A stretch of 64,000 bases of DNA from Falciphora oryzae. Its lineage: Eukaryota; Ascomycota; Sordariomycetes; Magnaporthales; Magnaporthaceae. Position numbers and translations under genes: made by a program. Numbering within the stretch: position 1 is the first letter of the stretch; every line of letters begins with the position of its first letter. Below are positions 54,824-64,000 of this stretch, one piece after another. The notes below the pieces were generated by a model, which was given only the letters and a program-made list of their open reading frames with translations, had not been told where the DNA came from and made no database searches. Location: positions 2,077,133 through 2,141,132 of the forward strand of contig JNVV01000002.1 in the NCBI GenBank assembly GCA_000733355.1, written 5' to 3'.

Positions 54824-57576
54824 CCCTCCTACCAGGTACGTGTCTAAGGCCTTTCCGAATACTAGGTTGCCTGCCGGAGAGGAGGCGCGATGCACCTTGA
54901 CGTTCCAATCTTTCCCCGCGCCTTCGGATTAGGAAGCCATGATGCTTGCAGCTGGGGAGGGAAAGGCAACCACCACCCGACTATTGAGAAGGTGTGAGAA
55001 GAAAGACGGGGCAGAAGGAAAAAAAAAAAAAGAATAGAAAAAAAAAAAGGGTTTCCTCATACTGCTGCGCCTCCTTGGCTTCTGCATCAAGCTGCCAACA
55101 ACTGCACACCGTGGATTGCAGACCGGCCGGGGATGGGGCTCCTCATGACTCCTTGACCGAGGAAGAAGAAAAAAAAAAAGAAAAAAAGTCGGGCGTGATG
55201 CCGTTCGACGTTCCGGAGCTGCTCACCGTCAATGCCAACACCGCCGCAGCCACTTCGGATCTAGGTGACCCGTCTCTCGCCCTCGACCTGCTCTCGTTCT
55301 CTCCACTTTAATATGCACGTCTTCGAGCGGGATGGGATGGTGGGAGGATGGTGACATGGCGAGTCTGCTGGTCACCAATCTCGCTCGGCTGGCAGCCCCG
55401 TCCTGGCAAAACCCGTCTCCCGAATATGACCTGTCACAACCGAAGGACGGGGCGAGACACTTGGTTTCCACACTCGCTGCCTCTGTTGTCTCTGTCGAAC
55501 CCGAGGCTCGGGCGCTTCCCCCCGCCCTCACTGACTCCCCTCCCCAGGCCTGCCAGGGAAAGGAGGAGATCCAATCTGATCGGGAAGACGACAGAAAGCG
55601 AGATAACCAAGGAGAGAGAAAGAGTGCGAGTGAGGGGATTCTGGAGTCTAGCGCCCCGGGGCCTGGATTGCGACCCTGCGGGCGCGTTCTTCCCTCACTT
55701 TTCGTCCATGTCGTCAATGACGATCTGCAATCCAAACGCCTGTCAGCTGCCCAGCCGCAAGCTTGCTGCCCGGCCCGCGCAGCTTGTCCAAAAAGCCTCA
55801 GCTGGCTCTTGTGCTGGGTACCTGGCTAACCTACTTGCTTACCCCCTGCTTTGGCAGCAAGACCCTCCGCTCGTCCAAGGTTCATGCTGCTGCTCCCGCG
55901 ACCACCCGAGGGTTCCTCCTGTCAGTGTCGAGCAGCACGTCACTCTGTCAAGCAACACAGGAACAAGCAAGCAAACCCCCCCTTTTTTTTTTTTTTTTTC
56001 CTAGAGTGCCGCCGCCCGGGGCACGGTTCACCTGTCATGGCAATGATGGCAGACGCCAACACCTTTGACAGCAGCACCAGGGCGTCAAATGGTTCGACCA
56101 TGCGGCCACCACCATCCTCAGAAGGGGCAGCGATTGCTCACCACGTTTCCATGTCGGAGCTTTTTGACACGACACCTGCAGCTGCCTGCCTTGGATCAGG
56201 GCTGGACAGACTGGCTGCTGCGGGCGTGACGTTGCGGCGACACGCCCACCCGGGGCACCCCACGGGCACAGCGCTGTTCCATGAATGGATGGCCTTGGTG
56301 CTCCGGACAGCACGCGTATCCCAAGGTCGTAGTGCAGTGCATAGGATGGACGGTCGGTGTGCATTCGGGAATTGCAGACCGCGTGCGCCAAGGATTGTAG
56401 CTCGACATTTTCGTCTCCAGCACAGTTAGACCGCTGGTTGTGCCCCACTGGCAAACATCGACACCAGACAGGATGATGCCAGCACCGAGGTTGCCCACCC
56501 CGGTAGCGAGGGGCCTCTCGCTCGTGCTCCCGAATGGCCGGCGTGCTCCGCCCTTTGGGCTTGCCTGCATACGCAGCGGTGCTGGCGAAGCACCAGCACA
56601 GCACCCCAACCACGGCGCATCGCACTCGGCCGGCGTCGTTGCCCTGGCCATGCACCGGCCGTCGCCCCCGATCACGGGAGCGAGTGCTGGGACGAGGCAT
56701 GCAAAACACACGCGACGTGACTGGCCGGTATCGCGAGCTGCTCCTTGACGAGATCCGGCACGTCCTAGGCGGGCGCCACGGGGCAAAAGCAACGAGGGCG
56801 CACTCGCTCGCAAACGAGCGCGACGCTGGACGGACGGACACACAGACGGACGGAGATACTGACTGCCGGGTGGTGCCATAGACGGGCGCTCGCGCCAGAG
56901 CCGGCCCGCCCGTTGCTGATCGGATAGGACCCGCTGAAATTTCTGCCAAAATTTTAATGCCACGGCACCAGGCGAAATGCCCTCTCCTACTGACTGCCTA
57001 TGTGATGCCAGGGGGGTCATGGGCGACTGCGCGAACGGCGCGTCCGTGGGCGGATACATACATGCAGACACAACTCATCGCCGCAGACCCTTAACCCGCT
57101 GCGATATTTCAGCCCGGGCCGGGGGCGTTCTCTTGCTGTGTCGCAGCCAGCCGCCTGTGTGCTGGCATGTATCCATCCCTACATGGGGCAGCACGTCTGA
57201 CCGGCACACCCGTCCCCAGCCAGAGCTGCGTGCCGCTCTTGAAGGGCCGGAATCCTCTCGCTCCCTTCTTGCGGCTAGAGATTAGCATCACAAAGGAGGC
57301 TGGCACGCATCAAACTGCCATGGCGCGAGCGTCTTTCACTCGAGCGGCTTTTCCCCATTAGTCAGACAGCCCCTTCGCAGCTCGTTGTTTGACCCTGGAA
57401 CGGCGCGAACCAAGGGATTATAACGAGCCAGAAGATCCCCATCAACCCGGCCGAGGCCTCCTGTCGCCATCTTCCCTAGCAATCGATGGGGGGGGGGCTG
57501 GCTGCCGAAGGAAAATGTGGAATTGCATGGGTTGTGTCCACGCCTGGAGGGGACCATCACGGAGGACAAGAAAATG

Positions 57577-57662
57577 AATAATAAAAAATAAAACAAATTA
57601 AATAAATAAAAAATAAAAAAAATAAAATAAAAAATAAAAATAAAAAGAAAATGGAAAAAAAA
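57577..57662. repeat. AT-rich block of AAATAA-type units
   Basis: About 85 bp composed almost only of A with spaced T on the + strand, in otherwise GC-rich DNA, immediately before the ATG-poor stretch. It is easily melted or bent and could be a nucleosome-free promoter element. Confidence 0.85.
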
Positions 57663-58005
57663 AGGGGGAGTGGACGAGGGAAGCCGGGTGTGACAACGAG
57701 GCGACGAGAAAAGACCTGGCACCTTGCGGAAGGTGTGACTCCTTCAACTGGAAGCCCTGTCCCCATTCTGTTTTCTCCACCACGCGCACCCCAGCAGCGT
57801 CAAGGGGCTCCCCTACCTACCAGGGCTCCTGCACCCCAGGGAGCCAGACAACACTGCCAATATTCACGCCCCCTTCCCTGGCAGCGGACACACCCTTGTT
57901 CCTCACGCCTTTTCTCCACTGCCTTGCCTGGCTCCTCATCTTTGTTTGCGCAGGCCACACAGCCCAGCAGATAACGAAGCTGGCGCTCTGGCAGCGACAG
58001 GGTAT

Positions 58006-58122
58006 ATGGACCGACCGAAGGATAGAAAACGGTCCCGGCCCCATCCACTGCTGGACCTATTGGCTCTGCCTCCTGGACCCTTGACCTCTTTGCTCGCTCT
58101 AGTTGACGACGCCTGGAAGTGA
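58006..58122 (+). promoter_or_regulatory. Candidate upstream ORF, 38 codons
   Basis: ATG at 58006 opens MDRPKDRKRSRPH and ends at TGA 58120-58122. It is the only ATG on the + strand between 57653 and 59551. If the bZIP transcript starts upstream of it, this would be the first upstream ORF. Confidence 0.4.
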
Positions 58123-59600
58123 GAGGCGATAAAAAAGGAAGAGAGAGTGAGAGAGTGAGAAGGCGTTTGATTCCTGCAAGAGACAGTAACCCCACGAACC
58201 GAAAAACGTGGGCAGTGAGGGAAAAAGCAGACACGAAGCGGCATCGACAGTTGACGGCACGACAAACCCCCCTCGTCCCGAGAACTAGCTGTCCAAAGGA
58301 TACTCGCATCTCACAAATACTACCGCGGGATCGGTGAGCCTGTCATCACGGCAACCGACGCCTCTCGAGTTGCGCCCGCCACTGTCGCCTGTGGTTACCA
58401 GAGCGTCGACGTCACGGGACCCGATATCACGAAATAGTGGCCGCCGCGCGCCCCCATCCGTCACTCCTCTCTCGCCTCTTCATCTGGAGCCACCCGGCCA
58501 TCGAAGGCAATCCATTCGCCTTGTTCGGCGCCCGGCGGAGCGAAGGCATCTTGTTTACGAGAGGAGAGGGGCCAGGCAAACCTTGGCCTGGTTGTTTCCA
58601 CCCAGTCAGATATCGGTCCTCGATTCTAGCGCGATAGGCATCCGGACCACTCACTGCACGAGGACTCGTCCTGGCCGCCGTGACTGGCCACGCGCGCTGC
58701 ACTCCATCCCACTCACGTCGGCCTCGGCCAGGCTAGGGAAAATAATACGCAATAGCTGCAAGCACGATCACTCACATCAGGAAGTCCCCTGTCGTCGCCG
58801 ACCTCTCCCAGTTCGGAAACCCTCAACGCGGCGCTGCCTGTACTCGCCGTCCTGCCGTCCCGATTCGTCACCGCCACCCAGCCCCCTTCTGTCTGCTACC
58901 TATCACCTCAGCCGGGCCGAATCCTGGACCTCGAAGAAGCGGTTGAGCAGCTCTTTGGAAGATCCCGTCGGCGCATCAAGAACCGATCAGCCTTGGCCAA
59001 CCTGCCTGCCTGGCTGCCTACTTGTTTTTCTCCTTGGCCTGTTGCGACAGAGGCTCCAGCGCACCCCCTGCCCGGCCTTAAGACTCCGAGTAGACCCTCC
59101 TGCGCACTGTTTGGTCTTTGATCCGGACATACGCGGCCTCTCGATCCGTCTCACCCAGCCTTCCTGGCGCGCCCGGGGATCAGGTGTGGGCGTCTCACGA
59201 TCGCTACCGAGGCTCAAGGCCTCGTTCCCTTCAGTAGGACGATAGGAAAACAAAGTCTCCCTCGGGAGCGTCATTCGAACTGGCGATCCCGGCAGTTAAC
59301 CCGCTCGCCCCACACGAACTATATCCTTATAACAGCCACTACCACAACAGCGAGCAACAGCGGCCGTACCGGAGGCAAAGCTGCTCGTCCAACGCGGCCG
59401 TCGCCGCCGAGGCCACGGGCCAGGCATCCGCGGCCGCCGTTGGTGCAGACGAGAAGAAACCCAGCGTTGCGAGCCCGGACCAGACCGCCAGCTGCGCCTG
59501 CAGGGCTGGGTCTGGCCCGTGTGATTCGGAGAAGTGCCTCAGCCGCGGCCAATGCGCCGGTCCCCGAGGTCGACCACAAAGCGCCGGGGACCAGGATCCG
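58009..59600 (+). promoter_or_regulatory. Putative long ATG-poor 5' leader of the bZIP gene
   Basis: From 58009 to 59551 (1543 nt) the + strand has no ATG at all, while I count about 16 CAT in the same stretch. Such strand-specific loss is expected of a transcribed leader under selection against upstream starts. The last 360 nt are also open in the bZIP frame. A first ATG at 59552 opens a short frame that overlaps the main start. Confidence 0.6.
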
Positions 59601-59638
59601 ATGTCGCAGAGGGAATCTGCGTCTCGCCAACCCCATAA
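59552..59638 (+). promoter_or_regulatory. Upstream ORF overlapping the bZIP start out of frame
   Basis: ATG at 59552 opens 28 codons (MRRSPRSTTKRRGPG...) and stops at TAA 59636-59638, past the main ATG at 59601 and in another frame. Ribosomes that use it cannot reach the bZIP start, so it should reduce basal translation. Confidence 0.6.
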
Positions 59639-61724
59639 CTCTCCCTCGTCCTTCAAGCCGCCCCCTGCCGCCGGAGACCACTACGTTTCGCCGACGGCGC
59701 AGCGACCTGGGGCCGGAGCCGGCCCCGACAGCGCCCGAGTCGGCGATGCACATCAGGAACAGGCCGCCGCCGCGCAGCCGCCCTCAAATACGCCCCGACA
59801 GCAGCCTCCTCCCAACCCTTCGTCAAGACCCGGCAACATGCGCGATATCCTGAACCCGCCCAGCTCCTCGGCACAGGGCCAGAATGGCGCCTCAATAGAC
59901 CCCTATCAGCGCCCCGGGCCCGGTGAGCCCAGCGGACCCCTGAGTGCAGGCGCGGCCCCACGGCCAGGCTCGCGAGGCGGCCCGCAATTTGCTGGACCTG
60001 ATCCCGCTCAGCGCGCCATGACATCTCTGCCCTCCCCGTCGTTCCCCTTCCCACCTAGGGCAGCACCTTCCCCATCCCCGTCACCCCTAACCACGCCGTC
60101 GGTGACGCCTCGCGCTCTGCCGGACTCTCAGTCGTCGTCGTATGCGGCATGGGCTGAGGAGCAGCAGCAGCATGGGCAGCACAACCCGAGCTTTCCTGGA
60201 AGACGGATCTTGCCGGGTATCGGTCGCTCCGTCAGCCTAGGCGGCCCGGGCGCAGTGAGGGGGATGGAGCAGCAGAGGCACTCGTTTTCCCGCTCCCGCG
60301 TGGGCTCGCCTTCTCAGCACGCGCCTTCTCCACTCCATCAGATCCCGCCCCTGTCGAGCATACAGACCCACGGGCCAGCCCCTCCGATTTCGTATGCGAA
60401 CGCCCCTCCCGGCCGCGAGAACACGCCGTCCGGGCTCAGGTCGATATCGCAGCCGCTTTACGGACCGAGCGAGCACAGCCCCACGAGTTCGCCCGACGAA
60501 GACGATGACGACGACGACGGCATGGGGCCGGACAGGAAGCGTGCCAAGATGGGAAGGCCGCCGAAGCCCGGGAGGTGGGTGCCGGGTGGGCGGGATCAGG
60601 CGAACTGGTATTCGCAGGGCGGCCAGGGAGGAGGGGTGGTAACGGTTCCCAACGCCGGGAATCTGATACGCGACTTTGTGACGAGTGGTGGAGCCGAGGA
60701 CGGCACAGGGCTGGCGCTTCAGATCCAGCCCGAGGGCGCCGAGGCTATCCGCGTCGACGTGGACATGTTCCAGGCGTCCAAGGAAGCCGACAACAAGAGG
60801 AAACGAAACGCGAACGCCTCGCGTCGGTTCAGGGACCGAAAGAAGCAGGAGATCCAGATAATCAAGGAGCAGAACGCGGAGCTGCAGAGGCAGAACGGCG
60901 ACTTCAAGAAGGAGCTGGAGGACCTGGAGGCGCGGCTGAACCGAGCCCAGTCCGAGCGCGACTTTTACCGCGAGGAGAGGAATCGGCTGCTCAGCATCGT
61001 TAGGCGCGACACCGAGCTCCTGCGCGAGGCAGAGCAGACGGCCCCCTCGACCAGCCCGACCCTGTGGTCGGCTTTGCCGAGGCACACTAGCGCTGCGCTG
61101 CCCGGCCCAGGCGAGATGCAACACCCTAACGCGGCCGGCTCGCGGGGCCCATCGCAACCCTCGTACGACGCCATCTACCACAGCGACGACTCCTCCCAGG
61201 GGCGCATGAGCCTGCCGCCAGTGCGTCGCCGGCGGACCGACCCGGCGCCTAGCGCCGAGTTCGGCTCGGCCTCGTCCTACAGCGGCACCCCACATCAAAG
61301 CCCACACCAGGGGCCGCAGCACCACATCACCTACGGCCCTGGGCATCCGTATGGTGCCGCAGCAGCGGGAGCCACGCCGTCTCCTCGGCTGGGCCACCAG
61401 CCACATGGAGACCAAAGGCTGCCGCCGCTGAGGCTGGACCATCCCGCCGGCGGCCCGCACTTGGGCCCTCCCTCGCCGGCTGGTCTCTCGCCGCACCCGC
61501 AGCCCGGGCTTCTCCCGCGAGGCCCGCCCCCCATCCTGCCCGTCGGACCATCGTCGCATGGACCGCAGCACGGTCACCACGGTCCGCCGCACCTGCAACA
61601 CCCGCAGCCGCATCACGGCCAGCCGCCTCCGTTCACGCAGCAGCCAGAGCGCTCTGTGCCCATGGAGACGGGCTGGGCCACCATGGCCCGTCCTCCGCCA
61701 CGCGATCAACACCCGCAGCGGTAG
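59601..61724 (+). CDS. bZIP transcription factor with AT-hook-like motif
   Basis: From ATG 59601 the product is 707 residues. A Pro/Ser/Gln-rich N-terminus includes GRRILPGIGRSVSLGG. It is followed by an acidic run DEDDDDDDG near 300 and KMGRPPKPGRW near 316, which resembles an AT-hook. The bZIP domain is at about 394-455: basic region KRKRNANASRRFRDRKK with the N-x-x-A-S-x-x-x-R pattern, then heptads in EIQIIKEQNAELQRQNGDF, EDLEARLNRA and RDFYREERNRLLSIV. The C-terminal 230 residues are Pro, His and Gly rich and probably disordered. It should bind DNA as a dimer in the nucleus. I cannot name the orthologue. The same frame is open back to 59238 with coding-like codon use, so the true N-terminus may be longer. 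The upstream 16 kb lacks other genes. Confidence 0.88.
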   Translation: MSQRESASRQPHNSPSSFKPPPAAGDHYVSPTAQRPGAGAGPDSARVGDAHQEQAAAAQPPSNTPRQQPPPNPSSRPGNMRDILNPPSSSAQGQNGASIDPYQRPGPGEPSGPLSAGAAPRPGSRGGPQFAGPDPAQRAMTSLPSPSFPFPPRAAPSPSPSPLTTPSVTPRALPDSQSSSYAAWAEEQQQHGQHNPSFPGRRILPGIGRSVSLGGPGAVRGMEQQRHSFSRSRVGSPSQHAPSPLHQIPPLSSIQTHGPAPPISYANAPPGRENTPSGLRSISQPLYGPSEHSPTSSPDEDDDDDDGMGPDRKRAKMGRPPKPGRWVPGGRDQANWYSQGGQGGGVVTVPNAGNLIRDFVTSGGAEDGTGLALQIQPEGAEAIRVDVDMFQASKEADNKRKRNANASRRFRDRKKQEIQIIKEQNAELQRQNGDFKKELEDLEARLNRAQSERDFYREERNRLLSIVRRDTELLREAEQTAPSTSPTLWSALPRHTSAALPGPGEMQHPNAAGSRGPSQPSYDAIYHSDDSSQGRMSLPPVRRRRTDPAPSAEFGSASSYSGTPHQSPHQGPQHHITYGPGHPYGAAAAGATPSPRLGHQPHGDQRLPPLRLDHPAGGPHLGPPSPAGLSPHPQPGLLPRGPPPILPVGPSSHGPQHGHHGPPHLQHPQPHHGQPPPFTQQPERSVPMETGWATMARPPPRDQHPQR

Positions 61725-64000
61725 ACTCGCCCCGCCCTCTCACTCTTCACCTTTTTTTTTTTTTTTTCTCGTCTGTTAATTACAATCTGTAATACTTCTT
61801 ATTACTATTATCATATTCCTATCTCATTTTCCCCTCCTTGTCATTAAAGAGGTTGGCATAGTCTCGCGACTGACACACAAATTGGAATAACGTTTTTGTC
61901 GGTCTCGTTTTTCGTTTAGCTCATCTGTTTTTTTCCATTTGCTGGCGTATTTTCCATCGTCAATCCACCACATCCACCCCTCCCACCTCACTCCCTCAAG
62001 AAACCGGGAAGCTGTCCCCAAGTCAGGGCCTTTGATTGCGCATAACCCTTGCGCCCAACCCCTCTGGTTTCGGCTTGTTCGTCTCCTTTTTGTTTCCCTC
62101 TCATATTTTGCGGTCCTCGCTTGTCCTCTCGCTTATATCCATAGGTGTCTTTCCTATTGTTGGGCGTTGCCTCGGCGGTTTATATCCCTGGACTTGAGCT
62201 TTCTCTTGTTTCCTTGTTCTCGCCCCGTCTCGTTCTCAGCGTTCGCAAGCGACATCCCTTTGATTCCCCTCTCTCTTGATTCTTTAACGGCTAAGATTGC
62301 ATTTAATCGCTCTTCCCTTCATCCCGACTTCCAGGGAGTCCGCAACTACAGAACAGCAGCAGAGTTTGTCTATTGTCTTAGTAAATGTGCTTTCTTATAC
62401 CGCCCATTTTCTTTTTCCTTTCTCTGTTTCCTGAAATACGCATCACACGGCCGAAAGCAAAGCGGGGGTGGACAAAGGACATCAAAAAGTCTCGGCAGCA
62501 TTTGTGTTTTCCTTGCTTCCTTATTGCTCCTTTTCGTACATAGGTGCCTACCTCTTCGGGTGTATATTTTCTTGCGTCTTTGGAAGGAAAAAAAGATGGA
62601 CTGTCCTCGGCTAGGCGCCCCGGAAACGCGTTGCCGAGGCAAGGAAGCTCTGTACCTATCATATCTCTTTGGCCCCTGGCAGTGGGAGCCTGTGTATGTG
62701 CGTGTGTGGAGAGGGAGAGGGGGGACGAAGCTTACTCGCTGGGGAGATCGGCTCTGGAAAGAAAACAAAGAAACAAAGAAAAACAGGGAAATCGGGGAAG
62801 GGCTGCCTTCCATTCGTTGATACCAATTGGCTTGTCTGGTTTTACAGGCGCGAAGGGAAAATACGGGGGTGGAGAGGGGCCCATGGGCGGCATACTGTCT
62901 TGTGTACTTTTTTTTTTCTTCTGTTCTTCTCAGCAACCAAAATAAGCAAGGGACAGGCAACAGTCGGTTTGCCCGCGTCTTTTTTTCTCCCACCCCGCTC
63001 CGCTGTCATGGCGATTGGAGCATACTGGTTCCTCTTCCCCATTCCGCCGACGCTAGGCCTTGGGGCTCTCGAAGCAGAGTGGCTGGGGGGCTTGCATGAG
63101 TGGGACAGAGAGGGCGCCGTGATATTGACGGTTTTTCTCCAAGCTTGGCCGGCCCAGTCCAGTCAAGCGCCGTCAGATGTTTTTGGCTACATACGCATGG
63201 CATGGCATGGAATAAAAGGCTGGGCACAACGGCCGGGGTGCCCCGAGAAACGGGTATCTCGGCACGACGAGAGGAAAGGAAAGCGAGGAGGCAGTAAAAA
63301 TAGATGGGATAAATGAGAAAGAGAAGCGAAGAGCGGACGGAAAACGCCATCAAGCCTACCTACTCTCGGCGAGCTTTGCCGAGAGACGAGTTGGAAAGGG
63401 CCAATATCTCCTTGGTAACACAGCGGACAGGCGAAAGAAGGTGTCATCTTCTCGACGGCCCGATTCGACGCCTTCTCTCGTCCCCCATCGTCTATCCACT
63501 TTCGAATACACACGCCCCCCCGTTTCTCCACCCCCGGATATTCGCCTCGTGATTCGTCCCCCGGGGCCTCTAGATCGAAATCGGGGGTTTGATGGCCGTA
63601 TGTAGGTAAGGTGGGTATGTGCGTATGGGAAGACGTAAAACTGGACACGCAACAAAGGCAAGGAAAGGAAGGGGGGAAGGAGCCATGCTGCCGAAAACCA
63701 GCGAGCATGCCATCGAGGCCGCGTCACGGACGCAAGGAAGCGGAATAGGAAATACCGGACGCCACTTTTACAGCACACAAGATACACACACCAGGCCCGC
63801 CCGTATCCGGGGCAGCCAGGTAGTAGGGAGAGGGAGACAGGCATGTTATGTTCTGGCACGGCACTGCTCTCCTGTGTCTAGGCGTTTTCGGGGGGGAATA
63901 TTGATGACCACTAGTCAAGCCAAGCCCCGTCAGCAGCCCCAAAGACCGGGACGGAACTACCTAGGCGCGCTGATTTCTCCTCTCTCTCTCTCTCTCTCAC
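61725..64000. other. 3' region of the bZIP gene and right edge
   Basis: About 2.28 kb. The first kilobase is T-rich on the + strand and is presumably 3' untranslated. A 293-codon frame at 61939-62820 is pyrimidine-driven, Phe/Leu/Ser-rich and has no domain, so I do not call it a gene. A CT microsatellite closes the window at 63980-63998. Confidence 0.5.

Larger units (their letters stand above)
43550..58005. other. 14.5-kb region without a recognisable protein gene
   Basis: I find no frame with a known domain, no credible exon chain, no tRNA and no transposon protein in this stretch. Base composition is close to the rest of the window and not AT-rich, so it is not a typical RIP-degraded transposon island. 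It holds scattered homopolymers, GA microsatellites, an AT-rich block at 57577-57662 and short palindromes. It is most simply read as extended upstream regulatory DNA of the bZIP gene, perhaps with noncoding transcripts. Confidence 0.5.

Noticed and set aside
43550..58005. A RIP-mutated transposon island
   Set aside because: Base composition is not AT-rich, and no reverse transcriptase, transposase or terminal repeats are visible.
58334..59245. Open frame of 303 codons before the bZIP gene
   Set aside because: It has no ATG at all and an Arg/Pro/Ser-rich translation without a domain; treated as part of the leader.
61939..62820. 293-codon frame after the bZIP gene
   Set aside because: T-rich sequence produces Phe/Leu/Ser-rich translation with no domain; more likely 3' untranslated region.
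1..64000. A secondary-metabolite or CRISPR-like cluster
   Set aside because: No polyketide, peptide or terpene synthase, transporter array or regular repeat-spacer structure is present; genes belong to unrelated conserved processes.

Overview
This window reads as nuclear DNA of a filamentous ascomycete (Pezizomycotina, most likely Sordariomycetes). The evidence is GC-rich coding exons, short GT-AG introns that can be placed by phase, long pyrimidine-rich untranslated regions and fungal-specific families (chitin deacetylase with CBM18, DUF5672, MRH4, SEC12, SIN1). The species cannot be named from sequence alone. I rebuilt 15 protein-coding genes. In each spliced model the exon lengths sum to a multiple of three.

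Left part (1-16.4 kb): a SPRY-domain protein running off the left edge (-), an unrecognised 272-residue protein (-), an EFM2-like lysine methyltransferase (-), a CBM48 protein with a C-terminal membrane anchor (-), the mitochondrial DEAD-box helicase MRH4 (+), and a secreted chitin deacetylase flanked by two CBM18 modules (-). Middle (16.4-43.6 kb): two DUF5672 type II membrane proteins arranged head to head (19-25 kb), the Sar1 exchange factor SEC12 (-), an aldehyde dehydrogenase (-), the TORC2 subunit SIN1/AVO1 (+), an NFKBIL1-like nuclear protein (-), a 943-residue repeat protein of unknown function (-), an N-terminal protein methyltransferase (+) and an SMP-30/gluconolactonase (-).

Right part (43.6-64 kb): about 14.5 kb in which I find no convincing protein gene, then a 1.54-kb stretch with no ATG on the + strand, then a bZIP transcription factor at 59601-61724. 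The ATG-free stretch looks like a very long 5' leader of the bZIP gene, with an overlapping upstream ORF and a possible non-AUG N-terminal extension. Large empty upstream territory plus a long leader is the usual layout of a heavily regulated developmental or stress regulator.

The genes do not form a metabolic cluster. They are mostly conserved housekeeping or signalling genes (secretion, mitochondrial ribosome biogenesis, TORC2, translation-factor and N-terminal methylation) mixed with fast-evolving ones: the repeat protein, the CBM18 linker duplication and the DUF5672 charged tail. The most novel items are the 943-residue protein with its 69-bp repeat array, the membrane-anchored CBM48 protein with a candidate Atg8-interaction motif, the DUF5672 pair, and the bZIP leader.
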